Part shown: positions 60,431 to 64,000 of the stretch, piece after piece
How the letters are laid out: each line of letters opens with the position of its first letter
Numbering within the stretch: position 1 is the first letter of the stretch
The notes under the pieces: generated by a model
Seen by the model: the letters and a program-made list of their open reading frames with translations, nothing else
The model's database searches: none
Told to the model about the DNA's origin: nothing
Translations under genes and position numbers: made by a program
NCBI GenBank assembly: GCA_964017155.1
Contig: OZ024854.1
Location: forward strand, 19,750,101 to 19,814,100
Reading direction: 5' to 3'
Source of the DNA: Oasisia sp. SBJ-2009
Taxonomy: Eukaryota > Annelida > Polychaeta > Sabellida > Siboglinidae
DNA length: 64,000 nucleotides

Positions 60431-60556
60431 ACATCATCTGGTGAAGTGTCGCCAGCCTCTGTGACTCCTGCAGGAACCCCTTCTCTCATCAGCCAAGCTC
60501 CAAAATATGGAACTCTTATTCCCAACAGAATTTTTGTTGGTGGAATTGCTGCAAAC
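60431..60556 (+). CDS. boule: boule exon 2: N-terminus and start of the RRM
   Basis: This 126-bp exon encodes 42 residues with no stop. It has a pyrimidine-rich acceptor (ttttccttttag) and a perfect donor (GTAAGT at 60557). The first about 23 residues are Ser/Thr/Pro-rich, followed by PKYGTLIPNRIFVGGI and then A-A-N. The block PKYGT(L/V)IPNRIFVGGI is a hallmark of the Boule/DAZL family. IFVGGI is the RNP2 strand of the single RRM. Boule proteins are cytoplasmic RNA-binding translational regulators needed for meiosis in germ cells, mainly male. The exon is phase 0 at both ends. The RNP1 motif and the DAZ repeat must lie in exons beyond the right edge, because I found none between 60557 and 64000. 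Family assignment is strong; orthology to Boule rather than DAZL follows from this being an invertebrate-like genome. Confidence 0.88.
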
Positions 60557-61595
60557 GTAAGTATGAATTTGTGGCCACTTCTGTTTAGCAGGCTTTGGCA
60601 ATATTTGGCATTTAGAAGATTTTAACTCATAATTATCAACTACTTGTATACAGTGGCCAACCTGAATAATTTATGAATTTAATTGTTGTTGTAGTTTATC
60701 TGCAATAATCTAGAGATTTTGCTGGTTTTTGAAGGTGGATTTCCTAATCTATGTAGGCCAGATTCGGGAAGGCAATAAGTCAAAACTATGTTGACCGTGT
60801 CAGCATGATTTTTTTATCGATACTCGGCCACCAGTGATGATGAAAGTTACAGCATGAAACGGGAGTAAGAGCACATACCATGTTGTCAATGTAATATAGT
60901 ACAACTCATTTTACTAGAGCTCTGATAATCATACTTTCCGAAAATATGTAACATTCCTATTCATAAAATGCATGATTATTTGGTCCTCAAATCTTGACTT
61001 GACAAGAAATCTGTATTAGACCAAATCTTGTTGAAGGCATCTCATTGCAATGTTTTCTGGTATGCCTATTGTTTAAAAAAAATGTAATTATAATTGTTTT
61101 TGTAAACATGCCACTGTGAATGACCAAAAAAATATAAAATGGCTACTGTTTACCGGTCATTAATGAATGGAATTTTTTGTTCAAATATAAAATCAACATC
61201 TGAAATAATGAAGGATAGCACACAAAGTTGTTACTTTAGAATACTTCTTTATTAGTTATAAGAAATAAGCCACAAAATTACACATCGTTGCCAGAAAATA
61301 TTTGACAAATTTGCATAATTCCGCACGGCAACATCACATGTTGGCGATTCAATCGACTGATCTGGGGGTATTACAAACAATTTTATATAATGAGATTATT
61401 ATCCAAGATATATGGACAAGTTATATACCTTTGTTTTCAGCAGAGTGATGCATAAAATAAACTCTACTTGCTCATTGACATATTACCTCCTCACGGCGAA
61501 AATGTCTGGTGAAAAGTTATGTGACAAACCTCAACATAGGTTTGAATTTATTGAGCATGTTTTGCCATATGCCACATATAATATATGTGACCCAT

Positions 61596-62899
61596 CTTAA
61601 CAAAATCGGTCGGATGTCGGTAAATCAGATTTTTCGTAAATGCAGATTTTGTGGAAAAAATCGGGCATTCGTCAATTTTGAGATTTTCCCTGAAAATGAT
61701 TCTTTAGTATTCGTTTTATCAATTGCCACACTTGTTATCATCTAATTAACTCTGTTTCGTGTATTTTAAAGACATTTGCGTAGAGCTGTGCTAAGTGTTC
61801 CGCTCCATTTCCTTAAAACAAAGCCAAAAATGCCAGTAATTGCGCGCATTCTTTGCCGCTAATTTTGGGACGATCCCTATCATAATGGGTATCACCACGT
61901 AGCTTAACGCGTCATCTGTCCATATGTGGTCATATTTATGCTAATGCATGCATTCTCCGGCCTCCAGAAAGCTTGGAATAGACCCCCTATACTCGCCAGC
62001 TGTGTAAACAAACCGGGTCGCATAGCAGCAACAGCCCCAGCAACCGTTCTCATTGGTCCAGTGTGGAACATTTGCATAATTTCTTAACAACCGCATGCGC
62101 ACCGTGTATTTCCTTAGGGTCACTGCTGACCTAGTTATCGAGCAAGATGAAGCGAAAAATGACGTTCAACGTGGCGGAGTTGTTAAACTCTGATGCAAGT
62201 GATCGGGCACAAATAGATAGTTTGATTGAGGAGTACTTTTTGGAGGAAGTGACTGACGAAAGCGAGGCGGACTATGACGAGGATGACAATAATTTTGCGA
62301 ACTACATCACTGACGAAGACGACGATTTCGACTTTCGTGAGAATGATTACGACACGGCATGGCTATGCCAGTCGCTGACCGATCCGTAGAGACGGTGTGA
62401 GATTCTCCGGACGAGGAATTGGGAAAAGCAAATGCAATATCATGAGAATGATACTATCTTTGAGTGTTCCAAATTTCAGCTAGATATGTCCATCCTAACC
62501 AAGGCATAACAGCAGCAGAGTTTGTTCGCTTTTCTTAACAACGGAGGTAATTGCATAAAATATTAATTAATCTGGGATTTTTTCTAATAATTTTTTTTTC
62601 ATATTAACACGTTATCTTAAGAATGACATTATCTTCTAACATGCCAAATTTCAACTAGATCGGTCCATGGTAACTAAGGTACATTCCATGAAATGTAACA
62701 AATAGTTTGCATCAACTTTGAAGGCCATTTTCTTACTTTGAAGGTTTCTACCCCACACATGTTTGTCAAGCTGTAACTTCAGCTAGTACCGACATATGTT
62801 CTAGCATGATATATCATATGAAAGCAGATATTCTGCTCTTTCCAGTGGTACTAATCACTCAATTAAAAAAATTACTGACATCCGACCGATTTGTTTAAG
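61596..62899. mobile_element. 1.3 kb inverted-repeat-bounded element in boule intron 2
   Basis: Positions 61596-61623 and the reverse complement of 62872-62899 match at 25 of 28 bases; the shared core is ATCGGTCGGATGTC. A TTAA lies in the outer few bases of each arm. The enclosed 1,304 bp carry an acidic short open frame (62147-62389) and two diverged copies of a motif around CCAAATTTCA. This looks like a non-autonomous or decayed DNA transposon. TTAA at both ends would suit piggyBac- or Kolobok-type insertion, but the arms do not start with the usual piggyBac bases, so the class is open. It may be part of the same insertion as the minus-strand transposase to its right. Confidence 0.5.
62147..62389 (+). 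CDS. 80-aa acidic open frame inside the intronic element
   Basis: The frame starts ATGAAGCGAAAAATG in a good context and encodes a basic start (MKRK) followed by a strongly acidic region: 26 of 80 residues are Asp or Glu, concentrated in the second half. After the TAG stop the same frame continues open for about 38 more codons. Lys-Arg starts followed by Asp/Glu-rich tracts are common at the N-termini of piggyBac-type transposases and their domesticated relatives, but no catalytic DDD region follows, so this would be a truncated remnant at best. It lies between the inverted repeats at 61596 and 62899. A chance frame remains possible. Confidence 0.25.
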   Translation: MKRKMTFNVAELLNSDASDRAQIDSLIEEYFLEEVTDESEADYDEDDNNFANYITDEDDDFDFRENDYDTAWLCQSLTDP

Positions 62900-63608
62900 G
62901 GTAGCCCGCAGTCGAAAACGACCATATGCCATATCTCGGCTAATATTGTATGTATCTTAACCAAATTTGGACCATTTGTTGCCTATGTTAACAGTACCTT
63001 GTACATCACATTTCAGCTCATTTGCTTAAGGGTTGGCATCACAGTGGACATTTGAAAATTTCAGACATGTGTATTCGTGAAAATTTTTGTGAGCTAGCAA
63101 TTTTTTCTGTAATAATACAATTATCAATAATCAGTAGCTAGAACATCCCTCTACACAATAAGATGGTTTTTAGTTGAAATATCAATTTTTTTCAATTGTT
63201 TGGAAAGGAGCGTTTACAAATATTTTTTTTTGACGATCACCTAGGTGTTCTGTATCTTTGCTGTTAGCTCTAATTTTCAAACAATCCTTCTCAAAATAGT
63301 CTTATTGTATGCAAGACATATGTGGGAACAACTGGTAAAAATTTCAGCTATTTACCTTATACCGTTTTTCTTCAAAAATTTTCACGAATTTGATAAATGT
63401 TCAAAAAAGTCATTTTGAGAAAATTACAAAAAACGAAAACATTTTCTGAAACACTGAATGCATAATAGAAACCCATTAACCAAGTGCATAAAAATCAATA
63501 TTAGTATATACTAGGTTTATCTATTGAACAAATGCAAGCATTGTATACAGGTACAACATATTTTATTCGTCACGTCGCATCCATGCAGGGTTTGTGTCAC
63601 CAGTGTCA

Positions 63609-64000
63609 CTACCATGCACCGGGGTCATATAAATGACCCTCCTCCTCTGACTGTTTGTTGTCAGCTTGCATCCTCTGCAAAGCTTTGCGTTTTCTGCTGG
63701 ATCTGGTCTCCAGTTTGGCAGCTACTTCTGCCTTACGCAGCCGAGACCTGTCCTGTCTCTTTGCCAGCATAGACAGCTGCGAACTCGACCCGGCCTGTGG
63801 GGCAACAGCCTCGGCCGCTTTGACCAGCATGTCGGATCCGTTGTTGAACTGCACAACACCCATGGCCACTGCTATCTCTACAGTCTTTCTTGAACTGTAG
63901 ACAGCCTTTGGAGCTCTTCTCCATATTACAGCATGGAGTGATTCGTTGGCGTTCGACGTGCCAAGGGACATGCACCGTCCCAACAACTCACGGTCACTCA
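63609..64000 (-). CDS. C-terminus of a DNA-transposase-like protein, truncated by window edge
   Basis: On the minus strand an open frame enters from the right edge and stops at 63609. The readable 129 residues begin SDRELLGRC, then NANESLHAVIWRRAPK, then a hydrophobic and Asn-rich stretch ending FNNGSDML, a basic segment with RSSRKRKALQ, and an end at HLYDPGAW. I recognise the pattern C-x(n)-NES-x(4)-W-x-R-x-PK followed by FN(D/N)G and a terminal (Y)-x-x-G-x-(W/F) from a large family of repeat-encoded metazoan proteins. My recollection is that they carry a Mutator-like transposase domain upstream, but that domain is outside the window, so the superfamily name is tentative. No frameshift or stop is visible in this part. 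It lies antisense inside boule intron 2, so it is a transposon insertion and not a host exon. Confidence 0.6.
   Translation of the reverse strand, partial: SDRELLGRCMSLGTSNANESLHAVIWRRAPKAVYSSRKTVEIAVAMGVVQFNNGSDMLVKAAEAVAPQAGSSSQLSMLAKRQDRSRLRKAEVAAKLETRSSRKRKALQRMQADNKQSEEEGHLYDPGAW

Larger units (their letters stand above)
60557..64000 (+). other. boule intron 2 (partial), hosting mobile DNA
   Basis: The intron opens with GTAAGT and continues past the window edge. It contains a 1.3 kb inverted-repeat-bounded element (61596-62899) and, on the opposite strand, the C-terminus of a transposase-like gene (63609-64000). The first kilobase (60557-61595) is AT-rich without recognised features. 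Confidence 0.6.

Overview
The window is nuclear DNA from an animal, most likely a marine invertebrate and plausibly a mollusc. It is AT-rich and gene-poor, and it holds very large amounts of microsatellite, tRNA-derived SINE, decayed LINE fragments and foldback or terminal-inverted-repeat (TIR) DNA elements. The one confident protein gene has spliced structure. The phylum is inferred from general repeat style and is not demonstrated.

Genes. (1) The 5' end of a boule (DAZ-family RNA-binding protein) gene lies on the + strand. A start codon at 58873-58875 is followed directly by a donor site. The second coding exon is 60431-60556 and ends just inside the RRM, after the RNP2 motif. The rest of the gene lies beyond 64000. 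(2) An intact tRNA-Gly(TCC) is at 47408-47479. Every other long open frame is either a microsatellite translation or lacks recognisable homology. Decayed coding remains come from mobile elements: three LINE reverse-transcriptase C-termini (16560-17100 minus, 48895-49160 minus, 49223-49480 plus), a LINE 3' end near 33950-34080, and the C-terminus of a DNA-transposase-like protein running off the right edge on the minus strand (63609-64000), inside boule intron 2.

Layout. 1-8400: very long compound microsatellites, with a foldback palindrome at 2721-2965. 8400-13330: unique AT-rich sequence, then copy A of a TIR transposon (about 11180-13325) that carries a TA-rich inverted duplication. 13330-21240: trinucleotide and hexanucleotide repeats (GAT, CAG/CACCGG, TAA), a CpG-rich stretch, and LINE or other retroelement remnants. 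21240-29120: TIR-like element at 21772-22823, compound palindrome at 23517-24000, hairpin at 29061-29120. 29715-31988: copy B of the TIR transposon, with both ends. 32000-47400: mostly anonymous DNA with a SINE (38377-38690) and TA tracts. 47400-51770: tRNA, LINE pieces, a TIR-like pair, unassigned protein-like frames and a 1.1 kb long-TIR element built from 15-bp iterons. 51770-58700: anonymous. 58700-64000: boule.

No gene-cluster-like or prokaryote-like system is present. The most unusual theme is the repeated pairing of inverted repeats with TA or CA/TG microsatellite tracts (2.7, 8.1, 12.6-13.2 and 23.5-24.0 kb). All family assignments come from reading the sequence; no database search was run.
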